From Sphingosinicella sp. (lineage in GTDB: Bacteria > Pseudomonadota > Alphaproteobacteria > Sphingomonadales > Sphingomonadaceae), in contig JACDEE010000010.1 of the NCBI GenBank assembly GCA_013816585.1, forward strand, positions 1-64,000: a DNA stretch of 64,000 nt. Direction: 5' to 3'. Shown here one piece after another: positions 26,380 to 34,551 of this stretch. Position 1 is the stretch's first letter, and every line of letters starts with the position of its first letter. The notes under the pieces are model-generated. The model was not told the DNA's origin and searched no databases. It was given only the letters and a program-made list of their open reading frames with translations. The translations under genes were made by a program, and so were the position numbers.

Positions 26380-26700
26380 TCAACGCTCGACGAATTGGAT
26401 CAGTCTTACTCCATGCCTGCCAAGACTGAAGGCGATCCTGGCCATGCAATCATAGCCTGCACCCCGAGGCCGCACGACGCGCACCGGAACTCCCGTCGCG
26501 GCCCATGATCGCGCATTGGCCGCGAGCTGCTTGTCGGAAAGATTGCGATCTTCCAACTGCACCCGGCAGCGGCCCTTGCGGTTGGCGGTCACGACGATTT
26601 CCTGGACCGCTTCCTCTGCCGGAATAGGCACGGCCGGCAAAGGTGCCTGCGAAAGCATCGCCGCGAGCAGGATCGGCACCGCCAATTGATATCTCCTCAT
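26380..26700 (-). CDS. Small secreted protein with TonB-box-like N-terminus
   Basis: 106 residues. Signal peptide (LAVPILLAAMLSQAPLPA), then EIVVTANRKGRC, which reads like a TonB box, then a small two-Cys domain ending in IQFVER. Unlike a receptor it has no plug or barrel. It lies directly upstream of the TonB receptor on the same strand. Function unknown. ATG at 26700 chosen for the signal peptide. Confidence 0.6.
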   Translation of the reverse strand: MRRYQLAVPILLAAMLSQAPLPAVPIPAEEAVQEIVVTANRKGRCRVQLEDRNLSDKQLAANARSWAATGVPVRVVRPRGAGYDCMARIAFSLGRHGVRLIQFVER

Positions 26701-26825
26701 TTCGCCCGACGGATCAATAAAGCCGCCTCCGTGAACCTCTCCTTGCCGACGCCCGGGCGCAAAGTGACTCTTTTGCCAAACCCCGAACGTCTTGCTTCTA
26801 TCTGACATAGAGCGGGAGCCAAATC

Positions 26826-27584
26826 ATGAGCCTCAAGGACAAGAAAGTCATCGTTACCGGCGGGAGCCGCGGCCTCGGCCTCGGTCTGGTCGAAGCCCTC
26901 GTCTCCCAGGGCGCGAAGGTGACCGTCGTGGCGCGCGATGCGGAATTGCTCGGTAGCGTTGCCGAGCGACTGGGTGTCTCGACCATCGCAGCAGATGTGA
27001 CTGACAAAGCGGCAGCGCACCGGATTATCGGCGAAATCGGTCCGGATGTTGTAGCGCTGAACGCCGGGACCTTGCCCCGAATGGGCGCGATCGAGGAAAT
27101 CAGCTGGGACGAGTTCACCGCAGCCTGGGAAACCGATGTGAAAGGGGGCCTTTATTGGGTGCAAGCGGCGCTCAACCAACCGCTCAAGCCCGGCAGCCGG
27201 GTGCTGGTCGGATCCAGCGGCGCCGCGCTCAACGGATCGCAGCGCTCAGGGGGTTATGCGGGCGCCAAGCGTATGCTGTGGATCATGGCCAAATATGCGA
27301 ACCTGGCGTCGCAGCGAAAGGATCTGGGGATCCGCTTTCAGGTTATCATCCCGAGGATGATGATCGGCGGAACGGGTGTCGGCGATACCGCGGCCGGCGC
27401 CTATGCCGAGGCCGAGGGGATCACCATCGAAGAGTTTCTGGGCCGCTTCGGTGCGCCCATGCTCCCGCGCAAATTCGGCGAGAATATTGTGTCGATCCTG
27501 GATGACCCACAATATGATCAAGGCTTCGCCTTTGGCCTTAGTGGCGATGCGGGAGTGACCATCATCGAGGAAGTGGCGGCTTGA
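26826..27584 (+). CDS. SDR-family oxidoreductase
   Basis: 252 residues. Classical SDR: TGGSRGLGLGLVEA, NAGT, active-site Ser in VGSSGAALNG and YAGAK. The long loop and C-terminus differ from FabG. Overlaps the following sigma-factor gene by four bases (TTGA), so the pair forms one unit; in many genomes ECF sigma factors with a SnoaL tail sit next to such oxidoreductases and control them. Confidence 0.88.
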   Translation: MSLKDKKVIVTGGSRGLGLGLVEALVSQGAKVTVVARDAELLGSVAERLGVSTIAADVTDKAAAHRIIGEIGPDVVALNAGTLPRMGAIEEISWDEFTAAWETDVKGGLYWVQAALNQPLKPGSRVLVGSSGAALNGSQRSGGYAGAKRMLWIMAKYANLASQRKDLGIRFQVIIPRMMIGGTGVGDTAAGAYAEAEGITIEEFLGRFGAPMLPRKFGENIVSILDDPQYDQGFAFGLSGDAGVTIIEEVAA

Positions 27585-28537
27585 ACCCAGGCGAACCTTT
27601 ACCCGTCACCGATAGGAAGATGGAGCTCGCCGCCCTGGCCGGCCAGTTACGGCCCGAGCTGCACCTTTACTGCGCGCGGCTGATGGGATCTGTGATCGAC
27701 GGCGAGGACGTGGTCCAGGACGTGATGGTCCGAGCGCTCGCCGCGATCGAGACGCTGGACGAAGCGGCGGCGCTTCGCCCGTGGCTGTTCCGGATCGCGC
27801 ATAACCGCGCTCTGGACCTGTTGCGCAGCCGCGCGGTGCACAAGGCCGAGACGATCGAAGCCGCGGCGGAAGTCCCGGATATCGCCACCCTGGATCCCCA
27901 GGAGGTGCTCATGCGCCAGGAAGCGGTCAACACGGCCGTCTCGCGTTTTACCGAACTTCCCGTTCCTCAGCGCAGCGTGCTGATCCTCAAGGATGTGCTT
28001 GGCGAGACGCTGATCGACATCGCCGCCTTGCTCGATCTTTCGGTCGACGCGGTCAAAGGCCACCTCGCCAGAGGCCGCGCAAGGCTGAGGGAAATCAACG
28101 CGCAGGCGAGCCGGGTTCCCGCGGCCCTTCCTGCATCCGCCGCGGTGCTGCGCTACGTCGCTTTGTTCAACCAACGCGACTGGCTGGGGTTGAGGGCGCT
28201 TCTCGCCGATGATGTGAAGCTGGTTCAATCGACGCACCCGGTTCGGGCGGGATCGGCCGACGTCGGCATGTTCTTCACCACTTATGCCAAGATGCCCGAA
28301 GTCCGGATCGCTCCCGCCTGGCTAGAAGGGCGCGAGGTCATGCTGGTGTTCGAAGGCGCTGCCGAGACAGCGCCCGCTTACATGATGTGGCTCGAATGGA
28401 AGGACGGGCGGATCAGCCTTATCCGTGACTATCGCTATGTCCGCTATGTCATGGACAGCGCTGATCCGCTGACGGCGGGAGGGCCGCCGGCTCTTCCCGC
28501 CAATGCATCAGGGCCTGGCGCGAGTGGTCCAGAATAA
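27581..28537 (+). CDS. ECF sigma factor fused to a SnoaL-like domain
   Basis: 318 residues. Sigma regions 2 (LYCARLMGSVIDGEDVVQDVMVRAL, WLFRIAHNRALDLLR) and 4 (ELPVPQRSVLILKDVLGETLIDIAALLDLSVDAVKGHLARGR) are followed by a C-terminal SnoaL/NTF2-like domain (residues about 200-300, with RDYRYVRYVMD). The tail takes the place of an anti-sigma factor in the ECF groups with SnoaL extensions. TTG at 27581 has GAGGAAG upstream and overlaps the SDR stop; ATG at 27620 is an alternative. Confidence 0.87.
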   Translation: MNPGEPLPVTDRKMELAALAGQLRPELHLYCARLMGSVIDGEDVVQDVMVRALAAIETLDEAAALRPWLFRIAHNRALDLLRSRAVHKAETIEAAAEVPDIATLDPQEVLMRQEAVNTAVSRFTELPVPQRSVLILKDVLGETLIDIAALLDLSVDAVKGHLARGRARLREINAQASRVPAALPASAAVLRYVALFNQRDWLGLRALLADDVKLVQSTHPVRAGSADVGMFFTTYAKMPEVRIAPAWLEGREVMLVFEGAAETAPAYMMWLEWKDGRISLIRDYRYVRYVMDSADPLTAGGPPALPANASGPGASGPE

Positions 28538-29161
28538 GAAAGCTTCGATCGCGAAAAAGGCAGCCATGGACGCGATGGCGCCGGCCATGCCGGCCATGTC
28601 GAAGCCGATCCGCGCGACCACATAGAGCAGGGCCAGCATCGTCACGATCACTCCGGGAGCGCCGATGCCGCGCATCGCGGCGCTGATATGATATCCAACC
28701 CAGAAGGCGAAGCGCCCCGCGATCCATACGATCGTCGTCGCCAGAACCGCCCGCATGGAATCGCCGTCCGGGCTGTAGGCAGTGAGGCCGAAAATGGCGA
28801 CGAAGAAGATGACCAGCTGTTCCAACGTATTTTGCAGATAGCGGAGGTTCACCCGCAGGCGCTTCGTTTCGAAATTGACCAGCGGGTCGAAGGCCGGAGA
28901 TTGGAGACGTTCATGGGCCACCGCCTCGACCCCCAGCACGAGGCAGAACAAGGTAGCAAAACTACTGCATTTGAGGGCGAACAGCATCCGCGCACCCAGC
29001 AATTCCATGCCGGGAATGGGTGAGACTCCATAGCGGATCCCAAACCATAAGGCAGCCGCGACCAGCCCGGACAATGCGATCGCGATCATCCCGCTTTTGC
29101 GATTCCTACGCCACCCGGCAATCGTATCTTCTACTTCAGCTGCGACGCCAATCTTGCCCAT
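28508..29161 (-). CDS. MAPEG-family membrane protein
   Basis: 217 residues with four hydrophobic segments. The MAPEG signature is visible as RLRVNLRYLQNTLEQLVIFFVAI and ISAAMRGIGAPGVIVT. Members conjugate or reduce glutathione with lipophilic substrates. Convergent with and overlapping the ECF gene by 30 bp. Confidence 0.82.
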   Translation of the reverse strand: MGKIGVAAEVEDTIAGWRRNRKSGMIAIALSGLVAAALWFGIRYGVSPIPGMELLGARMLFALKCSSFATLFCLVLGVEAVAHERLQSPAFDPLVNFETKRLRVNLRYLQNTLEQLVIFFVAIFGLTAYSPDGDSMRAVLATTIVWIAGRFAFWVGYHISAAMRGIGAPGVIVTMLALLYVVARIGFDMAGMAGAIASMAAFFAIEAFLFWTTRARP

Positions 29162-29242
29162 ATATTCATCACCTTTACCTTCGGAGCCGCATGAGGTGTG
29201 AGCTATGACGATCCAATCCGCAATATTGTGACACGCGCAATT

Positions 29243-29713
29243 TCAGGCGCGATCGATCCGCGCTGCAAAGCACCCCCTGCCGGCATTATGGGCATGGATG
29301 TAGGCCGTGCGCGGCTCTTCCAATAAGCGCAGGACTGCCGTTTCCACGTCCGGCCCTGGGACCACATCGGCGTCGATCATCATATGATCGGCGTCAAAGG
29401 CGCGCAACGAAATCGCCTTGCGCACGGTAAGGACGGGCGGAACCTCGTTCACAAAGCAACGCGGTGCAACTGACGCCTCGTTGACGAAGATTGCGTGGCG
29501 GCCCTGATAAGGCGTTTCCGCCGGCTGATATTCGTGATTGAGCAGAAGCAAGGTGTCGCCCGGTTTGGCATCCTCCAGCAGCACGCGGCAGGGATAGCCG
29601 ACCGGCGAGTCCGAAGTCATTCGAACCACGGCATGCCTGGCCAGTTCTTCGTCGGGAAGGCCGAACAGATGCTGGAATTGCTCGACGGGAAGACCGGTAA
29701 TTGAATAGCTCAT
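29243..29713 (-). CDS. DUF1203-family protein
   Basis: 156 residues. Contains YPCRVLLEDAKPGDTLLLLNHEYQP, TPYQGRHAIFV and AYIHAHNAGRGCFAARIDR, matching DUF1203. GGAG precedes the ATG at 29713. Function unknown; lies downstream of the Ada/2OG-oxygenase pair but is separated by about 30 bp and could be cotranscribed. Confidence 0.85.
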   Translation of the reverse strand: MSYSITGLPVEQFQHLFGLPDEELARHAVVRMTSDSPVGYPCRVLLEDAKPGDTLLLLNHEYQPAETPYQGRHAIFVNEASVAPRCFVNEVPPVLTVRKAISLRAFDADHMMIDADVVPGPDVETAVLRLLEEPRTAYIHAHNAGRGCFAARIDRA

Positions 29714-29743
29714 GAAATCTCCATTTTGAAACTGCGATCCTGA

Positions 29744-30481
29744 TCAGGCCGCGTCGTGGAAAATCACGCCCAATGTGTGTCGATGACCGCTCCGCACGCG
29801 GCTGACGCCGTGGCGCATGTTGACCCTGTAATCGCCTTTCTTGCCTGCGACGGGCCGGGTGTGGACGGCGAAGATAAGGGCGTCGCCTTGCCCCAGCGGC
29901 GCAACTTCGGCGCGGGATTGGGCCCGTGGGCGCTGTTCGGTGAGGACGAACTCGCCGCCGGTGAAATCGCGGCCCGGTTCCGAAAGCAGGATGGCTACCT
30001 GCAGCGGAAAGACATGCTCGCCGTACAAATCCTGGTGAAGGCAATTATAATCTCCCGCGCCGTAGCGAAGAAGCAAGGGGGTCGGCCGTCTTTGTTCCGC
30101 GACATGACAGCGGTCGAGGAAGCTTTGGTGATCGGCGGGATAATCTGTTTCGATCCCCAACCTTTGATTCCATTGGTTCGCGAGCGGCGCGAGCTGCGGA
30201 TAGAGGTAGGCACGCAAATCCTGGACAAGGTCGGGCAGGGGGTATGCGAAATAGCGATATTCACCGCGCCCGAACCCGTAGCGTTCCATCACGACGCGGC
30301 TGCGGAAGCCCTCGTCATTCCCGTACAATCCAGCCATCGCTGCGCATTCGTCCGGCGTAAGCAAAGCGGGAAGGATTGCCGAACCCTCGAGGTCGAGCGC
30401 ATTCTCGGCGGCCTTCCAGTCCACATTCTCCAGACGCGGGCGTATTTCAGGCATGACGGCAAATTGGACCGCCGCGTTCAC
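29744..30481 (-). CDS. 2OG-Fe(II) oxygenase, DNA-alkylation-repair type (PF09859-like)
   Basis: 245 residues. Fe(II) ligands HQD (in NCLHQDLYGEHVFPLQ) and a distal His near the C-terminus (MRHGVSRVRSGHRHTLGVIFHD) with a 2-oxoglutarate Arg. The family is annotated as oxygenase acting on damaged DNA. GTG at 30481 overlaps the Ada stop by 4 bases, so the pair is coupled. Acts in direct reversal of alkylation damage, by inference from the partner gene. Confidence 0.85.
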   Translation of the reverse strand: MNAAVQFAVMPEIRPRLENVDWKAAENALDLEGSAILPALLTPDECAAMAGLYGNDEGFRSRVVMERYGFGRGEYRYFAYPLPDLVQDLRAYLYPQLAPLANQWNQRLGIETDYPADHQSFLDRCHVAEQRRPTPLLLRYGAGDYNCLHQDLYGEHVFPLQVAILLSEPGRDFTGGEFVLTEQRPRAQSRAEVAPLGQGDALIFAVHTRPVAGKKGDYRVNMRHGVSRVRSGHRHTLGVIFHDAA

Positions 30482-31239
30482 GCGGCTGCCTTGCGGGAAA
30501 AGGTCGCTTCGCGCGACAATAAAACCCGCTTGCGCTCCACTCCCCAGGCATAGCCCGAAATCGACCCATCGCCTCTGACGACGCGATGGCAGGGTATGAC
30601 GATGGCCAGTGAGTTGGCGGCGCAGGCCTCGGCAATGGAGCGGGCCGAATCCGGCGCTCCGATCCGTCGGGCTATTTCGCCATAACTGGCGGTCTTGCCG
30701 GTTTCGATTTCGCCAAGGCTCTGCCAGACCTTTTGCTGGAAGGCCGTTCCCCGCACATCCAGCGCAAGATCGAAATCCTGTCCGGGCTGTTCGGCGAAAT
30801 CGACGACCTTGGCGACCAGCGTTTCGAAATCCGGATCGCCGGTGAGGATTTGAGTCGTGCCAAACCGAAGGCGCAGATCCTGTACCAGGGCGTCGGGATC
30901 GTCGCCCAGCAGGATCGCGCAAACCCCCATTTCGGTAGCCGCCACGAGTATATAGCCCAATGAGAATTGGCCAATGGCGGCGCGGATCGCTTCTGGTTCC
31001 CTGGCCGGGCGCTGTTCGGCCGGATCGCAGCGTTTGCGGGGGTGGAAACCCGCCGCTTCCGCGTCGGCAGGGCTGTCGTGAAATGCGATATTCTCGCGCT
31101 TTGCCGGGCGCGATGGACAGGATGGCCGACAATAGACTCCCGTAGTCCTGACCGAATAGAAAAAGCGGCCGTCGGCTTCCTTGTCGCGTTCCCAGACGGC
31201 CGCCCAGCGCCCATCGTCGATGGATGATTCGTAAGACAT
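30478..31239 (-). CDS. ada: Ada-type methyltransferase without AraC domain
   Basis: 253 residues. N-terminal Ada zinc domain with VYCRPSC, then the C-terminal O6-alkylguanine transferase with PCHRVV and the SIAEACAANSLAIVIPCHR active-site context. The second zinc pair, PCKRC in E. coli Ada, is PRKRC here, so one of four Cys ligands is an Arg. No AraC-type helix-turn-helix lies between the domains, unlike E. coli Ada. ATG at 31239 has AAAAGGAG at correct distance; ATG at 31245 is too close to it. Confidence 0.88.
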   Translation of the reverse strand: MSYESSIDDGRWAAVWERDKEADGRFFYSVRTTGVYCRPSCPSRPAKRENIAFHDSPADAEAAGFHPRKRCDPAEQRPAREPEAIRAAIGQFSLGYILVAATEMGVCAILLGDDPDALVQDLRLRFGTTQILTGDPDFETLVAKVVDFAEQPGQDFDLALDVRGTAFQQKVWQSLGEIETGKTASYGEIARRIGAPDSARSIAEACAANSLAIVIPCHRVVRGDGSISGYAWGVERKRVLLSREATFSRKAAA

Positions 31240-31321
31240 TGTCATGCTCCTTTTCGTACCCTTGCCAGGTCGAATAAGGGCAATGTGCGCGGGCCGAACT
31301 CCGTCTCTTGCGCTCGAATTT

Positions 31322-32101
31322 TTATTCCGGGCCTGCCTCCATCTGAATAGGTCGCGGCGCTTTTACGGCTGGGGAGGATGGCCGCAAACGGTCGAACATG
31401 ATCCAGGCCGCGCCCGTCAGGACGATCGCGATTCCCAGGAACGACCATTCGAAACTGCTCGCGAAATCGACCGCTATGCGCCCCGGATGGACCAGGATGA
31501 TCCACGATGCGTACATCAGGCCGACGCCGGCAGCACCCAAATGCCCCTTATGCCCGGTCAGGATGCTGAGAGCCGCGACGATGTTCACGGATCCGGTGAA
31601 CCACGGCCAGATATGCTTCGCCGGAAGCCAGCCCGGGATCATCGAGGCAATGAAGTCGTGATAGAGGAAATGCACGAGGCCGAACGCGAATAAGGCGGCG
31701 CCCAAGCAAAGACGTCCAGCAAGATCAGGCCATCGGCCGACGCTTCGGCCGCTCAACGTCGACGCAACACCGGCGATAGCGAGCGCTTCGAAACCTGACA
31801 CCCAGGCGCCGACATCGTCCGCGTCCCCGATGAGCTTTGGAACATGCGCGGCTAGCGTCCAAAGGGTGAAAGTGAGCGCGAGTGCGAGCGCGGCGATTTG
31901 CCTTGTCCTCCGAATCCACAGTCCCACGCCGCCAAGGATCAGGATGATCCCGTTCAAATAGACCCACATATTCGCCACCCGGCCATCCTCGGCGGTTGGC
32001 TGAAGGCCCGGAACAAGGGTGAGAAAAACCATCCCTACTAGGCCCAGGAGCACGAAGCCGGCCCCGAACAGGAAGGGGCCCGTCCTGATCAGCCTATTCA
32101 T
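31322..32101 (-). CDS. Multi-pass membrane protein
   Basis: 259 residues with about seven hydrophobic segments; loops GLQPTAEDGRVANMWVYLNG and YHDFIASMIPGWLPAKHIWPWFTGSVNI suggest a DoxX-like or related integral membrane protein. Overlaps the upstream SnoaL-like gene by 4 bases. Function unknown. Confidence 0.65.
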   Translation of the reverse strand: MNRLIRTGPFLFGAGFVLLGLVGMVFLTLVPGLQPTAEDGRVANMWVYLNGIILILGGVGLWIRRTRQIAALALALTFTLWTLAAHVPKLIGDADDVGAWVSGFEALAIAGVASTLSGRSVGRWPDLAGRLCLGAALFAFGLVHFLYHDFIASMIPGWLPAKHIWPWFTGSVNIVAALSILTGHKGHLGAAGVGLMYASWIILVHPGRIAVDFASSFEWSFLGIAIVLTGAAWIMFDRLRPSSPAVKAPRPIQMEAGPE

Positions 32102-32562
32102 TGGACGGGGAGCGGGAGCGAGACCTGGGCAAAGACATATTTCCAGCCCTGCGGCGTTCGCACATAGGTGTCGCTGAACCAGACCTTGCGGTCGAATTCC
32201 TGGCCTTCATTGACGCCCTTTATCCACAAACAGGCTGTAACCACGGCGGTGTCGGGCCCCCAAAGGCGAACCGTCTGGCTATTTTCGATCTCGTCCTGCT
32301 GTTCATAGACGACCTTCCTGTCCCGGGCCGCGCCGATTATCTCCTCGCGAGAGACCGTGGACCCGTCGCCGCGCACCAGAATGAAATCGGAGTGGAGGAT
32401 GCGTTCCATAATGACCGAATCATTCCGCTTCACCGCCGCCTGATATTCGACATCGAGCGACGCAACGATGCTCCTGTCGTCCAAGTTTGCGGCTGCGTCC
32501 GCTGTCGGCGTGAACAGCATAGCCGCCCCGACCGTCGCCCGAAGGCCTCCCGAATGCGACAT
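32098..32562 (-). CDS. Secreted NTF2/SnoaL-like (DUF4440) protein
   Basis: 154 residues. Probable short signal (LRATVGAAMLFTPTADA) and a DUF4440-type NTF2 fold: VASLDVEYQAAVKRNDSVIMERILHSDFILVRGDGS, TVVTACLWIKG-like strands and DTYVRTPQGWKYVFAQ. ATG at 32562 has AAAGGG upstream. Cotranscribed with the membrane protein downstream. The 254-bp gap to glucokinase shows nothing clear. Confidence 0.75.
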   Translation of the reverse strand: MSHSGGLRATVGAAMLFTPTADAAANLDDRSIVASLDVEYQAAVKRNDSVIMERILHSDFILVRGDGSTVSREEIIGAARDRKVVYEQQDEIENSQTVRLWGPDTAVVTACLWIKGVNEGQEFDRKVWFSDTYVRTPQGWKYVFAQVSLPLPVQ

Positions 32563-32816
32563 CCCATACCCTTTCCCGATGATCCCGACCGGAATTGAAA
32601 GGATGATTGGAATGAATTCTACCAGGATCTTGCGATTCAGAGGGCGAGTTAGGGACGCACCCAGCGGTCCCAACTCCAGTCGCCGGCGCCGACCTCGAAT
32701 ACGAGAGAGGCTTTATTTGCGGCAATGCATCTACCGATAGGAAGCTTCCAGCGTTGTCGGGCTTCGGGGAACAGGCATATCAGTGGCTGAATCTTGAATG
32801 ACGGCCGCTTGCCGGT

Positions 32817-33794
32817 TCAATCGCCATGAGCACGGTGTTGGGCAAAGGCAGCGGCAGCGCCATAGAGGCCGGGTTGTGGATGGGTTATGATTCGAACCGG
32901 TAGAGCCTCCATCCGCCCTTCATATCGTCCTTTGGCCACGAAACGTTTGCGAAAGCCAGACTGCGGCAGATGATCGGCGAGGCGTAGGCCAAGCCCTCCA
33001 GCGATTACCATGGCGGCAGCGCCGTGGGCCAGCGCGATGTCCCCCGCAACAGCGCCGAGCGACAGGCAGAAGCAGTCCAGGGCCGCCGACGCAAGTCGAT
33101 CCTCTCCGGATAAAGCGGCGGCCCAGAGAGCTTTTTCGTCACGGTGTGGAAGCGAACTCGCTTCGGTCGCGCCAAGCGCTTCGTAAAAATTGGAAAGGCC
33201 CATTCCGGAGAGGATCCGCTCGACCGAAACGCGGACGTGGCGCGTGCGCAGTTTATCCAGCATTCGGTCTTCGAGGGGGTCGAGCGGTGCGAAATCCATA
33301 TGGCCGCCCTCGGTTTCGATTACATGATAACGGCCATCGCGGCGGAGGAGCAGCGCGACTCCAAGGCCCGTGCCCGGACCGATGATGCTGATCACACCTT
33401 GTCGCGGCAGCGGCCCTTCCGGCCCGCAAAGGTGTCGGAAATGATCCCCTTCCAGCTGCGCGACGGCGTGCGCCACCGCTCCGAAATCGTTGAGCAGAAC
33501 ATGCCGGTCGAGACCAAGGTCGCTTTCGAGCGAGGCCGGACGGATCGTCCAGGGACCGTTGGTGAACTTCAGGATTTCGCCGCCGGGCGGCGCGGCGACC
33601 GCTATGCCAGCCGCCTTTGGAAGTGGGCGGCCGAGCCGGGATCCGAATTCGCGCCAGGCCGCTTCGAGGCCGACATGTTCGGCGGTCCTGAGAGTAAAGG
33701 GTTCGCCGAGACCAACCACTCTTCCGTCGGCGACTTCGGCCAGTGCGAACCGGGCGTGGCTGCCGCCGATATCGGCGGCCACGATCTCCGTCAT
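32817..33794 (-). CDS. glk: Glucokinase
   Basis: 325 residues. ADIGGSHARFALAEV (ATP phosphate 1 motif), VLLNDFGAVAHAV, IGPGTGLGVALL and a C-terminal AMVIAGGLGLRL, the Glk family. Catalytic Asp lies in NDFGA. Phosphorylates glucose for the Entner-Doudoroff route typical of sphingomonads. The following gene on the same strand begins 40 bp upstream of its start. Confidence 0.9.
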   Translation of the reverse strand: MTEIVAADIGGSHARFALAEVADGRVVGLGEPFTLRTAEHVGLEAAWREFGSRLGRPLPKAAGIAVAAPPGGEILKFTNGPWTIRPASLESDLGLDRHVLLNDFGAVAHAVAQLEGDHFRHLCGPEGPLPRQGVISIIGPGTGLGVALLLRRDGRYHVIETEGGHMDFAPLDPLEDRMLDKLRTRHVRVSVERILSGMGLSNFYEALGATEASSLPHRDEKALWAAALSGEDRLASAALDCFCLSLGAVAGDIALAHGAAAMVIAGGLGLRLADHLPQSGFRKRFVAKGRYEGRMEALPVRIITHPQPGLYGAAAAFAQHRAHGD

Positions 33795-33834
33795 TTCATA
33801 TGTTCCCGACGAAGATCATGGCCGGAGGTTCGAG

Positions 33835-34416
33835 CTAGCCGATATGGGCCTGTGCCACCATGCAATAGAGCATCGGGACGGACAGGATGAAGTTGGTCCG
33901 CGAGGCCATCATCGCGGTCGTCGCCGAACGCGCCTTCACCGCATCGTCCGCGGCCACCAGGCCCAGCGCTCTTTTCTGGTTCGGCCAGATAATGAACCAT
34001 ACGTTGGCGGCCATGATGAGGCCCAACCATATGCCGATGCCGATCGTCCGATAACCTTCGCTTAGCGTGAGCGCGCGGCCGGCATATCCGGCCTGCTGCG
34101 TCTCGGCGACCAGCAGGCCCAGGATCACCGTCGCCAGCGCCGACCAGCGGAACCAGAACAGGGCCCTGGGCGCGATATATTTGCTGACGCCGCCTTTCAG
34201 TTCCGCGGGTACGCTCGGCATGGTCGGGATCTGCACGAGGTTGAAATAGTAAAGCAGACCAATCCAGGTGATGCCCGCCAGCACGTGGAAGAAGCGAAGC
34301 CAGGCGGTCGCATAATTGTCGCCCATCATCTCGCCGTGCAGGCCGAACATCGCGGCCAGTAAAAGGAGGACGCCAAGCGCCATCGCCAGATTCAGATTTC
34401 CAAGTAACTTGCTCAT
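33835..34416 (-). CDS. Membrane protein of the PuuD N-terminal (PF06181) type
   Basis: 193 residues with about five transmembrane helices; WLRFFHVLAGITWIGLLYYFNLVQIPTM matches the membrane domain of urate hydroxylase PuuD. The cytochrome c domain of full PuuD is missing, so function is uncertain. AGGGGG precedes the ATG at 34416. Divergent from the S9 peptidase. Confidence 0.75.
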   Translation of the reverse strand: MSKLLGNLNLAMALGVLLLLAAMFGLHGEMMGDNYATAWLRFFHVLAGITWIGLLYYFNLVQIPTMPSVPAELKGGVSKYIAPRALFWFRWSALATVILGLLVAETQQAGYAGRALTLSEGYRTIGIGIWLGLIMAANVWFIIWPNQKRALGLVAADDAVKARSATTAMMASRTNFILSVPMLYCMVAQAHIG

Positions 34417-34551
34417 CGCAGCCCCCTAATGGCTATGTGAACGAAAGAGAGATCAGCCTAGTCGGGTCTCCCCATGGCTGCAATGGCTGCTTCCTTGCCT
34501 GGCACGGAAACCGCTTTACCAAGGGCGCAGACGAACGTGGGAGGTTTCCGG

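Noticed and set aside
29744-31132. Long minus-strand frame that would extend the 2OG oxygenase through the Ada gene
   Set aside because: The extension is out of frame with Ada motifs, which are intact; the real oxygenase starts at the GTGA overlap at 30481.
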